From Clostridia bacterium (GTDB lineage: Bacteria; Bacillota; Clostridia; Christensenellales; Aristaeellaceae): DNA of 64,000 bases. Positions 51,274-59,477 of this stretch are shown here, one piece after another; position 1 is the stretch's first letter; every line of letters begins with the position of its first letter. The stretch lies in the NCBI GenBank assembly GCA_017395685.1, contig JAFQOD010000072.1, forward strand, positions 1 to 64,000, given 5' to 3'. A program made the translations under genes and the position numbers. The notes below the pieces were generated by a model that searched no databases, had not been told where the DNA came from, and was given only the letters and a program-made list of their open reading frames with translations.

Positions 51274-53928
51274 TTATTTTTTTGTTTCCACGCCGTGCTT
51301 CTTCCGCCAGGCGTCCCGAATGGCATCCCCCATGGCGTCGGAGGGGGCATGGCGGTTATTCTGGGCAAGGAATGCGGCGATCTCGCCCTGGGCGGCCTCC
51401 ACTTCCCGCCTGAATTCCTGGGCGGATACCCGCAGCGCCCCATGGCCCAGAATGATCATCTGCTCCATGCCGTCAGAGGTGGCCACCCGTACATGATATT
51501 TTTTGCTGATTTCATAGCTGGTTTTTTCAATATAGCTATCCGCCGTTTCCGCTTCCCGGGTATAGACCACATAAATATTATTGTATTTTTCCACAGCGCC
51601 GGCATTGCCCGCCACCTTGTAGGCGTCAAATACCAGGATCACTTCGCAGTTTTTCATTCCCCGGTAATTGCACAATAGATCGCACAGGGCCAGCCGTGCC
51701 TGATCCAGATTGATCCGGGCCGCCGCCTTCAGTTCCTCCCAGGAAAAAATGATGTTATATCCATCCACCAGCAGAAATTCTTTTCCCGCATCCTTCACCG
51801 CTACCGGCCCGGAAGAAACTGAAGGCCTGGCAGCAGAGCGGAAGGTATCCCGCTTCACCGGGCCGTAGGTGCGCTCAAAAATGGCCATCAGTTCCTTATC
51901 CTCTTCCAGGGAACCGGTATATGCGCTGCGGGGCCGGGGGGCCGCAGCGGCGGCAGCCTGCTCTGCCCTGCGGTCAAAATAGCCGGTCTGGATGTGCATA
52001 TGATCCATGGCCTCATCCCATTTCACCACAAAGCCGGCCCCATGGGAGCAGAACACCGAATCCGCCGGATTATCCGTATCCCGTTCCGGATCATAGCCCA
52101 TGCGCTCCACAACCCTTTCCTGATCCCGGCAGGGAGCATAGCCCTTCAGGGTGCAGGTGATCTTCCCCCGGCCCCGGCTGTAGGATGCCACTTCCCTGGC
52201 ATAATGCCGGCACTGGGAAACAGGGGCGGATGCATCCAGAATCATCAGATCCATCTGATCTTTGGGATCGGAAAAGCTGCCCCCCATCTGCTGGATATCA
52301 TTCATGGCCCGGCCCAGGCATTCCCTTGGAATTTCCAGATGCAGGTCATACCAGGGCTCCAGCAGGATGGATTTTGCCTGCATCAGTCCCTGGCGCACCG
52401 CCCGGTAGGTGGCCTGGCGGAAATCACCGCCCTCGGTATGTTTCAGATGGGCCCGGCCTGCCAGCAGGGTGATTTTCATATCGGTAATGGGCGATCCTGT
52501 CAGCACGCCGTAATGCTGCCGCTCCTGCAGATGGGTCAGGATCAGCCGCTGCCAGTTTACATCCAGATCATCCTGAGAGCAGGCCGTGGCAAAGCGCATG
52601 CCGCTGCCCGGCCTTCCCGGCTCCAGCAGCAGATGCACCTCGGCATAATGGCGCAGCGGCTCATAATGCCCGGCGCCTTCCACCGCATTTTCAATGGTCT
52701 CCCGGTAGAGAATGCTGCCCTCGCTGAAAATCACATTCATCTGGAAGCGGTCATACAGCAGCCGCTTCAATATCTCCAATTGCACCTCGCCCATCAATTG
52801 CACATGAATTTCCCTGACCCTTTCGTGCCATACCACATGCAATTGAGGATCCTCTTCCTCCAGAATGCGCAGATTCCGCAGCGCCGCATGGGCGTCCATT
52901 CCGGGAGGCAGCATCACCTGATAGGTAAATACCGGGGAAAGCAGGGGCACCTTCCCTTCCTTTTCCAGGCCCAGCCCATCCCCGGGGCGGGTATAGGAAA
53001 GCCCCGTCACCGCGCAGACCATCCCGGCCTCCGCACTATCCACAGCCTGGAATTTTGCCCCGGAATAGAGGCGGATTTGGCTCACCTTTTCCGCCCATAC
53101 CCTTTCCTCCGGGGTATCAGCCCGGCGGTTTGTGATCAGATCCCTGACCTTCAATTGGCCGCCGGTGATCTTCATATAGGTGATCCGGGCGCCCTGGGCG
53201 TCCCGGGCGATTTTATATACCCTGGCCCCGAATTCCTGAGGCCATTTCATCTGGGGCGTATAGCGGATCAACCCGTCCAGCAGGGTATCCACCCCCTGAT
53301 TTTTCAGGGCAGCGCCGAAGAAGCAGGGGAATAACTGCCGCCGGGCAATCAATCTGCCCACTACCCCATCAGGAATTTCCCCGTACTGCAGAAAATGATT
53401 GAGGGCCTCCTCGCTGCACATGGCGATCTGTTCCTGATATTCAGGATCGAAAAAATCCACGCAGGCATCGGATAAACGGGCCTTCAAATCGGCCATCAGG
53501 GCCTCCCTGTCCGTTCCCTGCTGATCCATTTTATTGATAAACAGGAAGGTGGGCACCTGGTACTGTTCCATAAGTTTCCACAGGGTCAAGGTATGCCCCT
53601 GCACCCCGTCCCCGCCGCTGATCACCAGCACGGCGCAATCCAGAAGGGGCAGCGTACGCTCCATCTCGCTGGAAAAATCCACATGGCCGGGGGTATCCAG
53701 CAGGGTGATATCTGCCTGCTTCCAGGAAAACATGGCCTGCTTGGAAAAGATGGTGATGCCCCGCTCCCTTTCCTGCACATCGGTATCCAGGAAGGCATCC
53801 CCATGATCCACCCGGCCCAGCTTTCTTAAGTTGCCTGCTGTAAAGAGCATAGCCTCTGAAAGGGTGGTTTTTCCTGCATCCACATGGGCCAACAGCCCCA
53901 TCACCAGTTTCCGCTTCTGCATCTGCAT
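51274..53928 (-). CDS. TetM-like translational GTPase fused to Rae1/YacP-type NYN nuclease
   Basis: 884 residues. The first ~690 residues follow EF-G/TetM: GTPase with AHVDAGKTT (14-22), RGIT switch I, DTPGHVD, NKMD, then domains II-V including SNPAD-type stretches and VQLMGEVQLEILKRLL. After a linker, from about residue 712 to the end there is an NYN/PIN-like nuclease identical in plan to YacP (Rae1): LLVDGYNIIFSW, LVFDAYKVAG, YTREAETADSYIE and VATSDGMEQMIILGHGA, with its acidic active-site residues all present. In Bacillus Rae1 cleaves mRNA in the ribosomal A site, where TetM-type proteins bind. The fusion suggests a ribosome-directed mRNA cleavage or rescue factor. Tetracycline resistance is not implied. 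Confidence 0.88.
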   Translation of the reverse strand: MQMQKRKLVMGLLAHVDAGKTTLSEAMLFTAGNLRKLGRVDHGDAFLDTDVQERERGITIFSKQAMFSWKQADITLLDTPGHVDFSSEMERTLPLLDCAVLVISGGDGVQGHTLTLWKLMEQYQVPTFLFINKMDQQGTDREALMADLKARLSDACVDFFDPEYQEQIAMCSEEALNHFLQYGEIPDGVVGRLIARRQLFPCFFGAALKNQGVDTLLDGLIRYTPQMKWPQEFGARVYKIARDAQGARITYMKITGGQLKVRDLITNRRADTPEERVWAEKVSQIRLYSGAKFQAVDSAEAGMVCAVTGLSYTRPGDGLGLEKEGKVPLLSPVFTYQVMLPPGMDAHAALRNLRILEEEDPQLHVVWHERVREIHVQLMGEVQLEILKRLLYDRFQMNVIFSEGSILYRETIENAVEGAGHYEPLRHYAEVHLLLEPGRPGSGMRFATACSQDDLDVNWQRLILTHLQERQHYGVLTGSPITDMKITLLAGRAHLKHTEGGDFRQATYRAVRQGLMQAKSILLEPWYDLHLEIPRECLGRAMNDIQQMGGSFSDPKDQMDLMILDASAPVSQCRHYAREVASYSRGRGKITCTLKGYAPCRDQERVVERMGYDPERDTDNPADSVFCSHGAGFVVKWDEAMDHMHIQTGYFDRRAEQAAAAAAPRPRSAYTGSLEEDKELMAIFERTYGPVKRDTFRSAARPSVSSGPVAVKDAGKEFLLVDGYNIIFSWEELKAAARINLDQARLALCDLLCNYRGMKNCEVILVFDAYKVAGNAGAVEKYNNIYVVYTREAETADSYIEKTSYEISKKYHVRVATSDGMEQMIILGHGALRVSAQEFRREVEAAQGEIAAFLAQNNRHAPSDAMGDAIRDAWRKKHGVETKK

Positions 53929-54010
53929 GCTGTATCCTCTATCCTTACGCCGTAAAAGGCCGATTTTTATCCATTATTTATCATATCATGCCGAAAGCAT
54001 TTTTTCAATC

Positions 54011-54036
54011 AAAAAGGCGGGATGGAAGCCCGCCTC
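54011..54036 (-). terminator. Terminator of the CE15-like gene
   Basis: On the minus strand AGGCGGG pairs with CCCGCCT around a 7-nt loop, followed by TTTTTGATTG. Confidence 0.8.
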
Positions 54037-54042
54037 ATGGAA

Positions 54043-55113
54043 TCAGATATTGTGTTTTTCCCGGAACGCCATATGATATCCCCAATCGGTGCGGCTGAAA
54101 AAATGGGTGCCGGGGCGGATATGATGGCCGATCCATCCTTCATGCAGGGGCTGATGCACCCCAGGCGCCTGATCCGGGCCCGCAAGCCCCGCTTTTCCAT
54201 GCAGCTGCCAGGCCGGGCCGGCTGCCGCACAGCCAAGAAATTCATTTTCCGGGCATGCCCAGCCATCCTGACTGCCGGAGGAAACATACAATCCCCTGGG
54301 CGCTGCCAGAGCCAGCAGCATATGCTGATCAAAGGGCATTTCATCCTCCCTGTTGGCCCAGGAGCGATAATTTCCGCAGAACCAGAAGGGGAATCTATCG
54401 ATAATATTTTTCACCCTTTCCCCCGTATTGCCCCGGGCCAGGGCCGCCCCTGCACAGCCGGAGGCATTGGAAATCACCATGGAAAACCGCTCATCCTGGG
54501 CACCGCACCACAGGGCAGTTTTGCCCAAGCGGGAATGCCCGGTGATTGCCACCCGGCTGCCATCGATCTCCGGCCGGGTCAGCAGATCATCCATCACCCG
54601 GCTGGCCGCAAAGGCCCACATGCCGATTTTTCCCCAGCCCGTCCTTTCATCCCGGGGATAATGGCAGGCCATGCCATCCCATTCCCCGCTGTCGCTGGTC
54701 ACATCCTGATAATACAATACTGCCAGGGCAAAGCCGTGATCGATCACTTCCTCCGCCGGCAGGCAGTGATTGGGAATATCCGGAACAAAATTCAGGGAAA
54801 GAAAGGCCGGGCATTCCATCTTCTCTGCCGGGGTCAATAAAACATAGGGGAAGGAAAATGCGCCGACCGGGGTATCAAAGGAAATGCGGATGCGCCGCTG
54901 CACCGCCTTGCCTCCGAAAGCCGTTTCCTGCTTTTCCACTTCCGCCTGGATGGAGGCAGGGGCAGCCGGGGTATGGCCGAACTGCTCCCGGGAAAGCATT
55001 TCCAGCAATTCCTGCCGCCGGGCCTGCCATGCCGCAGGGGATTGAACGGCTTCTCCCTTGCAATTGATCAGCAGCGCAGGCAGCTTCATCTTTTCCAGTA
55101 ATCCTTGTATCAT
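54043..55113 (-). CDS. CE15-like (glucuronoyl esterase type) hydrolase
   Basis: 356 residues, no signal peptide. The nucleophile is in ITGHSRLGKTALWCGA, the G-x-S-R-x-G-K motif characteristic of the carbohydrate esterase 15 group, followed by SNASGCAGAALARG and NFVPDIPNH upstream; the acid and histidine are likely in SGSQDGWACPENEF and the C-terminal GTHFFSRTDWGYHMAF, also found in the group. CE15 enzymes cut ester links between lignin and glucuronoxylan; a cytoplasmic copy would act on imported fragments, or on other sugar esters. GGGGAGG lies 8 bases before the ATG. It is preceded by a 52-residue gene in the same transcript. Confidence 0.82.
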   Translation of the reverse strand: MIQGLLEKMKLPALLINCKGEAVQSPAAWQARRQELLEMLSREQFGHTPAAPASIQAEVEKQETAFGGKAVQRRIRISFDTPVGAFSFPYVLLTPAEKMECPAFLSLNFVPDIPNHCLPAEEVIDHGFALAVLYYQDVTSDSGEWDGMACHYPRDERTGWGKIGMWAFAASRVMDDLLTRPEIDGSRVAITGHSRLGKTALWCGAQDERFSMVISNASGCAGAALARGNTGERVKNIIDRFPFWFCGNYRSWANREDEMPFDQHMLLALAAPRGLYVSSGSQDGWACPENEFLGCAAAGPAWQLHGKAGLAGPDQAPGVHQPLHEGWIGHHIRPGTHFFSRTDWGYHMAFREKHNI

Positions 55114-55128
55114 CTTGTATACCTCCCC

Positions 55129-55287
55129 TCAGCCCCGGAGCAGCTTCAGGGCCGTTTCCACCAGATCATTCACCGTATCCGCCCGTTTCAGGGCCAGCTT
55201 CACCGCTTCCTTTTCCAGAAAAGAAATCTTATGCTCTCCGTTTTTCTTCAGCCAATCGCACAAAAGCTGCAAATCCTGATCCGTCAT
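55129..55287 (-). CDS. Unlisted 52-residue protein in the CE15-like operon
   Basis: This gene is too short for the usual cut-off. It reads MTDQDLQLLCDWLKKNGE and continues to NDLVETALKLLRG, 52 residues, with a perfect GGAGG seven bases before the ATG and a consensus promoter (TTGACA, 17 bases, TATGAT) just upstream. It is mostly amphipathic helix, rich in Leu, Lys and Asp, without Cys pairs. The esterase gene starts 15 bases after its stop. No family was recognised; it could be a small regulatory or stabilising protein. Confidence 0.7.
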   Translation of the reverse strand: MTDQDLQLLCDWLKKNGEHKISFLEKEAVKLALKRADTVNDLVETALKLLRG

Positions 55288-55318
55288 GCTGCGGCCTCCT
55301 TATCCTGTTGTTTTTTCC

Positions 55319-55347
55319 ATCATACCGTTTTCCCCCTGCTCTGTCAA
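55319..55347 (-). promoter_or_regulatory. Promoter of the small gene and CE15-like operon
   Basis: On the minus strand TTGACA (55347-55342), 17-base spacer, TATGAT (55324-55319). Confidence 0.82.
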
Positions 55348-55348
55348 G

Positions 55349-55374
55349 AAAAAGCCCTGCCGGAAAAGCAGGGC
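55349..55374 (-). terminator. Terminator of the DUF3343 gene
   Basis: GCCCTGC (55354-55360) pairs with GCAGGGC (55368-55374), followed on the minus strand by TTTTTCTTG. It ends two bases before the next -35 element. Confidence 0.8.
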
Positions 55375-55380
55375 GTCATG

Positions 55381-55647
55381 CTATAGCGGCTGGATCACCG
55401 GCCGGCCGTTTCCCGATCTTACCACCTTGTAAAAGCCGATCAGATTGCCCGGCCGGGAGCGCTGATAGGCATCCAGCACCCCCTCCGTATCCGCAAGATC
55501 AAATTTCACCGAAAGGCCGCAGCCCACTGATACATCCCGGGGGGTGGAGATTACCTGGGAATGAATGCCCGCCCGGCGCAGGGCGCTGTCAAAGCGCATC
55601 ACCTGCTGCCGGGACCGAAAGGCGCCGATGCCGAATATTTCCTGCAT
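55381..55647 (-). CDS. DUF3343 protein (putative Se/S carrier-like)
   Basis: 88 residues. The family pattern is visible: FGIGAFRSRQQVMRFDSALRRAG, then VISTPRDVSVGCGLSVKFDLAD with the conserved Cys in a C-G-L-S motif that is proposed to carry sulfur or selenium, and GFYKVVR. In other genomes DUF3343 is found beside SelD, YedF or cysteine desulfurases. Here it is divergent from a cysteine desulfurase gene, so it is likely the acceptor of that enzyme's persulfide; this is inference. GGGAGGG lies 10 bases before the ATG. Confidence 0.82.
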   Translation of the reverse strand: MQEIFGIGAFRSRQQVMRFDSALRRAGIHSQVISTPRDVSVGCGLSVKFDLADTEGVLDAYQRSRPGNLIGFYKVVRSGNGRPVIQPL

Positions 55648-55725
55648 GGTATGCTTTCCCTCCCTTCTTCATATATTCTATGGCAAATGGAAGGGCAGGG
55701 TGCCCCCCTGCCGGGAGGAATGGGC

Positions 55726-56856
55726 ATGATTTATCTGGATAATGCGGCCACCACCTATCCCAAGCCCCCGGAGGTGGCCCGGGCCATGGCCGGCGTATTG
55801 GAAAAAATCGGGGGCAATCCGGGCCGGGCAGGGCATCAGGGGGCGCTGGCCGGGGGGAGGATCATGGAGCATTGCCGGGAGCTGGCCGCAGCCTATCTGG
55901 GGGTGCAGACGCCGGAGCGGATTATCTTCACCCTGAACTGCACTGACGCCATCAATATTGCCCTCCGGGGAAGCCTGCATCTTAAGGATGAGGTGCTGGT
56001 ATCCCATGGGGAGCATAATGCGGTCATGCGGCCGCTGATGGGCTATCACGATGCAGGGAAAATCCGCCTGCGCATCCTGCCCCCGGATGAAAGGGGGCTG
56101 CTTTCCCCCGATACGGTGCGAAAAGCCATCGGCCCCAAAACGGCGCTGATGGTGCTGTGCCATGCCAGCAACGTCACCGGCGTGATCCAGCCCGCCAGGC
56201 AGATTGCAGATGCCTGCCATGAAGCGGGCATCCCCCTGCTGCTGGACGCTGCCCAGACCGCGGGAACGGAGGCCCTTTCCTCCATCCATGCGGATATGAT
56301 CGCCATGCCGGGGCATAAAGGGCTGATGGGCCCCATGGGCACCGGATTGCTGTATGTGGGAAAAGGGCTGCTGCCCAGGCCCTTCCGGGAGGGGGGCACG
56401 GGATCCGCATCGGAAAGCATGCGGCAGCCGGATATGCTGCCCGACCGGCTGGAAAGCGGAACGGCCAATCTGCCCGGTATCGCAGGCCTAGCCCAGGGGC
56501 TGAAATTCATCCTTCGCCATCAGGGGGCCATCGGGGAATATGAGCATTTCCTGTCCCTGCGGCTGCGGGAAGGATTAAGAAATATCAAAAATGTGCGGCT
56601 GTACGGCGCAGAGGATGCCCCCAGGGTAGCCGTCACCAGCTTCAATATCCTGGGGATGGACAGCGGAGAAGCGGCGGATCGCCTTTCCGCCCAGCGTATT
56701 GCCACCCGGGCTGGGCTGCACTGCGCCCCGGCCATCCATGCCTGGCTGGGCACATTGGAAAGCGGCGCCATCCGGGCCAGCCTGGGGCCCTATAATACAG
56801 AAACGGATGTGGATCGGTTTCTTTCCGCAGTAGCCCATTTATCCAAAGGAAAATGA
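55726..56856 (+). CDS. Cysteine desulfurase/selenocysteine lyase (class V aminotransferase)
   Basis: 376 residues from the ATG at 55726 (GGGAGG 7 bases upstream). Fold-type I PLP enzyme: IYLDNAATTYPKPP at the N-terminus, HGEHNAVMRPL, the LLLDAAQTAG Asp, Schiff-base Lys in MPGHKGLMGPMG, and the catalytic cysteine in TRAGLHCAPAIHAWL, as in SufS-type proteins. It removes sulfur (or selenium) from cysteine (or selenocysteine) to a cysteine persulfide. Divergent from DUF3343, which fits as acceptor. No iscU or sufU is adjacent, and no SelD. Ends at a bidirectional terminator before the serine recombinase/spoVT region. Confidence 0.92.
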   Translation: MIYLDNAATTYPKPPEVARAMAGVLEKIGGNPGRAGHQGALAGGRIMEHCRELAAAYLGVQTPERIIFTLNCTDAINIALRGSLHLKDEVLVSHGEHNAVMRPLMGYHDAGKIRLRILPPDERGLLSPDTVRKAIGPKTALMVLCHASNVTGVIQPARQIADACHEAGIPLLLDAAQTAGTEALSSIHADMIAMPGHKGLMGPMGTGLLYVGKGLLPRPFREGGTGSASESMRQPDMLPDRLESGTANLPGIAGLAQGLKFILRHQGAIGEYEHFLSLRLREGLRNIKNVRLYGAEDAPRVAVTSFNILGMDSGEAADRLSAQRIATRAGLHCAPAIHAWLGTLESGAIRASLGPYNTETDVDRFLSAVAHLSKGK

Positions 56857-56861
56857 CAGCC

Positions 56862-56892
56862 AAAAACCGTGCTTTCAGCAAGCACGGTTTTT
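56862..56892. terminator. Bidirectional terminator
   Basis: AAAAACCGTGCTT (56862-56874) pairs with AAGCACGGTTTTT (56880-56892), between the desulfurase gene and the end of the spoVT sequence. It is probably the original spoVT terminator. Confidence 0.9.
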
Positions 56893-56896
56893 CTCT

Positions 56897-57361
56897 TTAC
56901 TGCTCCATCTGCCGGCCCACAATGCCGGCAGCGGTTTCGGCCACCTTCACTTCCGTATCTCCCATGCGGGCGCCCTGCTCCCGGGAGAGCAGCAGCACGG
57001 CGCCGATGGCCTCCCCATCCGCAATAATGGGGGATACCACCTGGGCAGTATAGCCGGATACATCCTCCTCATTGGTGACGGGCACGATCTTGCCGCCGAA
57101 ATTGCGGTTGAGGGTGACGGTCTGCCTGCCCTGGATAGCCGTTTCCAGATCGGGGCTGATGGGCTTATCCCACAGCTCCTTTTTGCTGACGCCGCTGGCG
57201 GCAACCACCTGATCCCGATCCACAATGCAGGCAATGTGCCCCAGGGAACGGAACAGGGATTCGGTATAATCCTTGGCAAAGGATGACATTTCCCCGATGG
57301 GAGAATACTTTTTCAGGATGACTTCCCCATCCCGGTCGGTGTAAATTTCCAATGGGTCGCC
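56897..57361 (-). pseudogene. spoVT: 3' part of spoVT (about 154 codons), 5' end missing
   Basis: From GDPLEIYTDRDGEVILKKY the translation follows SpoVT to its end: SPIGEMSSFAKDYTESL, GHIACIVDRDQVVAASG, SKKELWDKPISPDLE, VVSPIIADGEAIGAVLLL and AETAAGIVGRQMEQ. Intact SpoVT has about 178 residues, a 50-residue AbrB-type DNA-binding domain and a GAF-like domain; only the first 30 residues or so are absent. The open frame continues upstream into the recombinase without a stop. SpoVT is a forespore regulator of late sporulation genes. Whether it is a dead remnant or is restored by excision cannot be told from this side alone. Confidence 0.85.
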
Positions 57362-59062
57362 GTCACTGATAACATGGACATCGAAAACCTTGTCCTTCTG
57401 ATTTTTTGCAGACTGGACAATACGGCAATTCAAGTTCTCGATGCCCTGATTAAAATTTACGGTGTCCTCCATGGCTTCCGTGCGGATCAGGGTGTCGATG
57501 TCGCTTTGCAGGTGCAGTTCCAGATGATCTTCAAAGACATAAATGCGGCTGATAATCAGCTCCAGATCGGTGCGGTCCAGCTTGTCTTTTTCGAGAATGT
57601 CCTGGAACACATCGATGGCGGTTTTTGCGGTGCGGTTCACCTGAATGATAGTGTTTCGCTTGTCGGAAAGCAGCTGAATCTGGTTTTCAAGCCCGTCAAT
57701 TTTCCGCTGCAGGTCGGCTTCCATTTCATCGTAGGTTTCCTCCAGCAGCTTTTCTTGCTCCGGATGCTTCATGATGTCCCGGATACGCTGGCGTTTGGTT
57801 ATCTTCAGTTCTTCCTTCAGCTCATTTTGCAGTTTGGCCAGGTTGTCCGCCGTGACTTCCGTTTCAGAAATATCGTCCGTTTCGCTGGCCAGATCGGCAT
57901 TGAGCCTGTCCAGCATAGAAGCGGAAGAATCCATCACCTTTTGCACATAGATTTTCAGCAGTTCATCCAGTTTGTCCACCCGGATGTGATGGCTGGAACA
58001 CCCCTTCTTGCCCCGGCGGTGATAGGTGCCGCAGGTGTAGGCCGGCTGCAGGTCGCTGCGGCTCATGGCGAACATGGGGCTGCCGCAATCGCCGCAGGTA
58101 AGAAAACCGGAGTAGAAGTTGTCATTCTTCTTCACGCCCCGGTAATGGCTGGTGGAACGCTTCTCACGCAGAGCTTTCGCCATGGCAAAGGTGCGGTAAT
58201 CCAGAATGGGCTGGTGATGGTTTTCGATGACGATATGCTCGCCTTCGTCCAGCTTCACATCCTTGCCGTTGATCTTGGCACGGGTGTATTTGCGCTGGCG
58301 GAAGGTGCCGATGTAGAAGTCGTTTTCCAGCATTCCCTGGATGGACACGATAGCCCAATCCCGTTTGACTTCCCGTTTGCTTTCGCCGCCTTCGGCTTCT
58401 TTACGCATTTGCTCACTCATGCGGGGCGTGGGAATGCCTTCGTCCGTCAGATGATTGGCGATCTTCTTGTAGCCCCAGCCCTGCTCGATGTACAGCGTGT
58501 AAATCAGACGCACGATCTCCGCTTCCGTGGGGACGATCTCAAATTCTTTGTGCTTATTGACCCTGTAGCCATAGGGCGCGGCGCAGATCCATTCCCCCTC
58601 CTGCTGGCGGTGCTTGATGACGTTTTTCACCTTCCGGGAGGTGTCGGTGACGGGCATCTCATTGATGAGGAACTGGAACTGAATCTTCAGCCATTCGTCA
58701 TCGTTGGGATAGTCCACATTGTCCCCGATGGAAATGATGCGTATTCTGTTATCACGCAGATCTTCCAGCTCCACTAGGCCACGGCTGTTACGGCGGGAAA
58801 AACGGGAAAAGTCCTTGACGATCAGGATATCGTACTTGTGGCTCATCAGTTCCTTGCGCATCTGCTGGTACCCTTCCCGCTGCTCAAAAGTATAGCCGGA
58901 GCGGTCACGGTCTTCAAAGAAGGTCAGCGTGCTGCCGGGGAAACGTTCTTTTACGTATTCCTCGATTATGGCCTTCTGGTTCTCGATGGATATGTTGTCC
59001 CGGTCCAGCTCGTCGTCTACGGAGATGCGGGCGTATCCGGCAATGTTAAAGGTTTCAGTCAA
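56897..59062 (-). CDS. Large serine recombinase joined in frame to SpoVT residues
   Basis: 721 residues. The catalytic N-terminal domain begins GYARISVDDELDRDNIS with nucleophile Ser14, followed by the resolvase motif DFSRFSRRNSRGLVELED; then a recombinase domain (YGYRVNKHKEFEIVPTEAEIVRLIYTLYIEQGWGYKKIA), a zinc ribbon (CGDCGSPMF...CGTYH..C) and a coiled coil, to about residue 560. Residues 568-721 are SpoVT. The start is TTG at 59062 with AGGAGG 8 bases before it. Related recombinases run about 530-560 residues, so the tail is foreign. The enzyme is expected to integrate and excise the element by recombining attP with a site inside spoVT. Confidence 0.9.
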   Translation of the reverse strand: MTETFNIAGYARISVDDELDRDNISIENQKAIIEEYVKERFPGSTLTFFEDRDRSGYTFEQREGYQQMRKELMSHKYDILIVKDFSRFSRRNSRGLVELEDLRDNRIRIISIGDNVDYPNDDEWLKIQFQFLINEMPVTDTSRKVKNVIKHRQQEGEWICAAPYGYRVNKHKEFEIVPTEAEIVRLIYTLYIEQGWGYKKIANHLTDEGIPTPRMSEQMRKEAEGGESKREVKRDWAIVSIQGMLENDFYIGTFRQRKYTRAKINGKDVKLDEGEHIVIENHHQPILDYRTFAMAKALREKRSTSHYRGVKKNDNFYSGFLTCGDCGSPMFAMSRSDLQPAYTCGTYHRRGKKGCSSHHIRVDKLDELLKIYVQKVMDSSASMLDRLNADLASETDDISETEVTADNLAKLQNELKEELKITKRQRIRDIMKHPEQEKLLEETYDEMEADLQRKIDGLENQIQLLSDKRNTIIQVNRTAKTAIDVFQDILEKDKLDRTDLELIISRIYVFEDHLELHLQSDIDTLIRTEAMEDTVNFNQGIENLNCRIVQSAKNQKDKVFDVHVISDGDPLEIYTDRDGEVILKKYSPIGEMSSFAKDYTESLFRSLGHIACIVDRDQVVAASGVSKKELWDKPISPDLETAIQGRQTVTLNRNFGGKIVPVTNEEDVSGYTAQVVSPIIADGEAIGAVLLLSREQGARMGDTEVKVAETAAGIVGRQMEQ

Positions 59063-59477
59063 TGGGATCACCTCCTGGGTTCGACAAAGTTCACTATTAT
59101 TTTCTCTAAAACCACTTATTTCAGATAATATTGTATATCATTTTCAGCAACTTTTCAAGTCCTTCTACACGAAAAGAATGCACGCTAATTCCTTGGTTGT
59201 GATGATAATATGCAAGTTTTGTCTGTGACTTCTTAAAAGGTTATTGCATTTGAAAAAGAGATGGTTTATAAAATAAAAGCGATGAGTTTTCTCATTTTCC
59301 AAAGACAGCAGGCATTATAAGACCAGCCGAGGAGTAGCTATAAAACCGGCACGATTAGAGCATGCTGTCACGGAGGCAGTATGCTCTTTATTGTCTATGT
59401 CAAATGCAATAAAGTTGATAATGTGATTTCCATAAGTTTTTTCCCAGTGGATATGTATGAAAAGGAGCATTGTCGTT
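59063..59477. other. 415-base intergenic region with an attenuator-like hairpin
   Basis: Between the divergent recombinase and ImmA genes. AT-rich. AGAGCATGCTG (59357-59367) pairs with CAGTATGCTCT (59377-59387) followed by TTTATTG, a terminator-like hairpin. A possible -10 GATAAT (59418-59423) lies near 59420. No gene of convincing composition is seen. Confidence 0.4.

Noticed and set aside
51274-53928. Tetracycline resistance gene (tetM type)
   Set aside because: The NYN fusion and distance from Tet proteins make this label unsafe; the similarity is to the factor family only.
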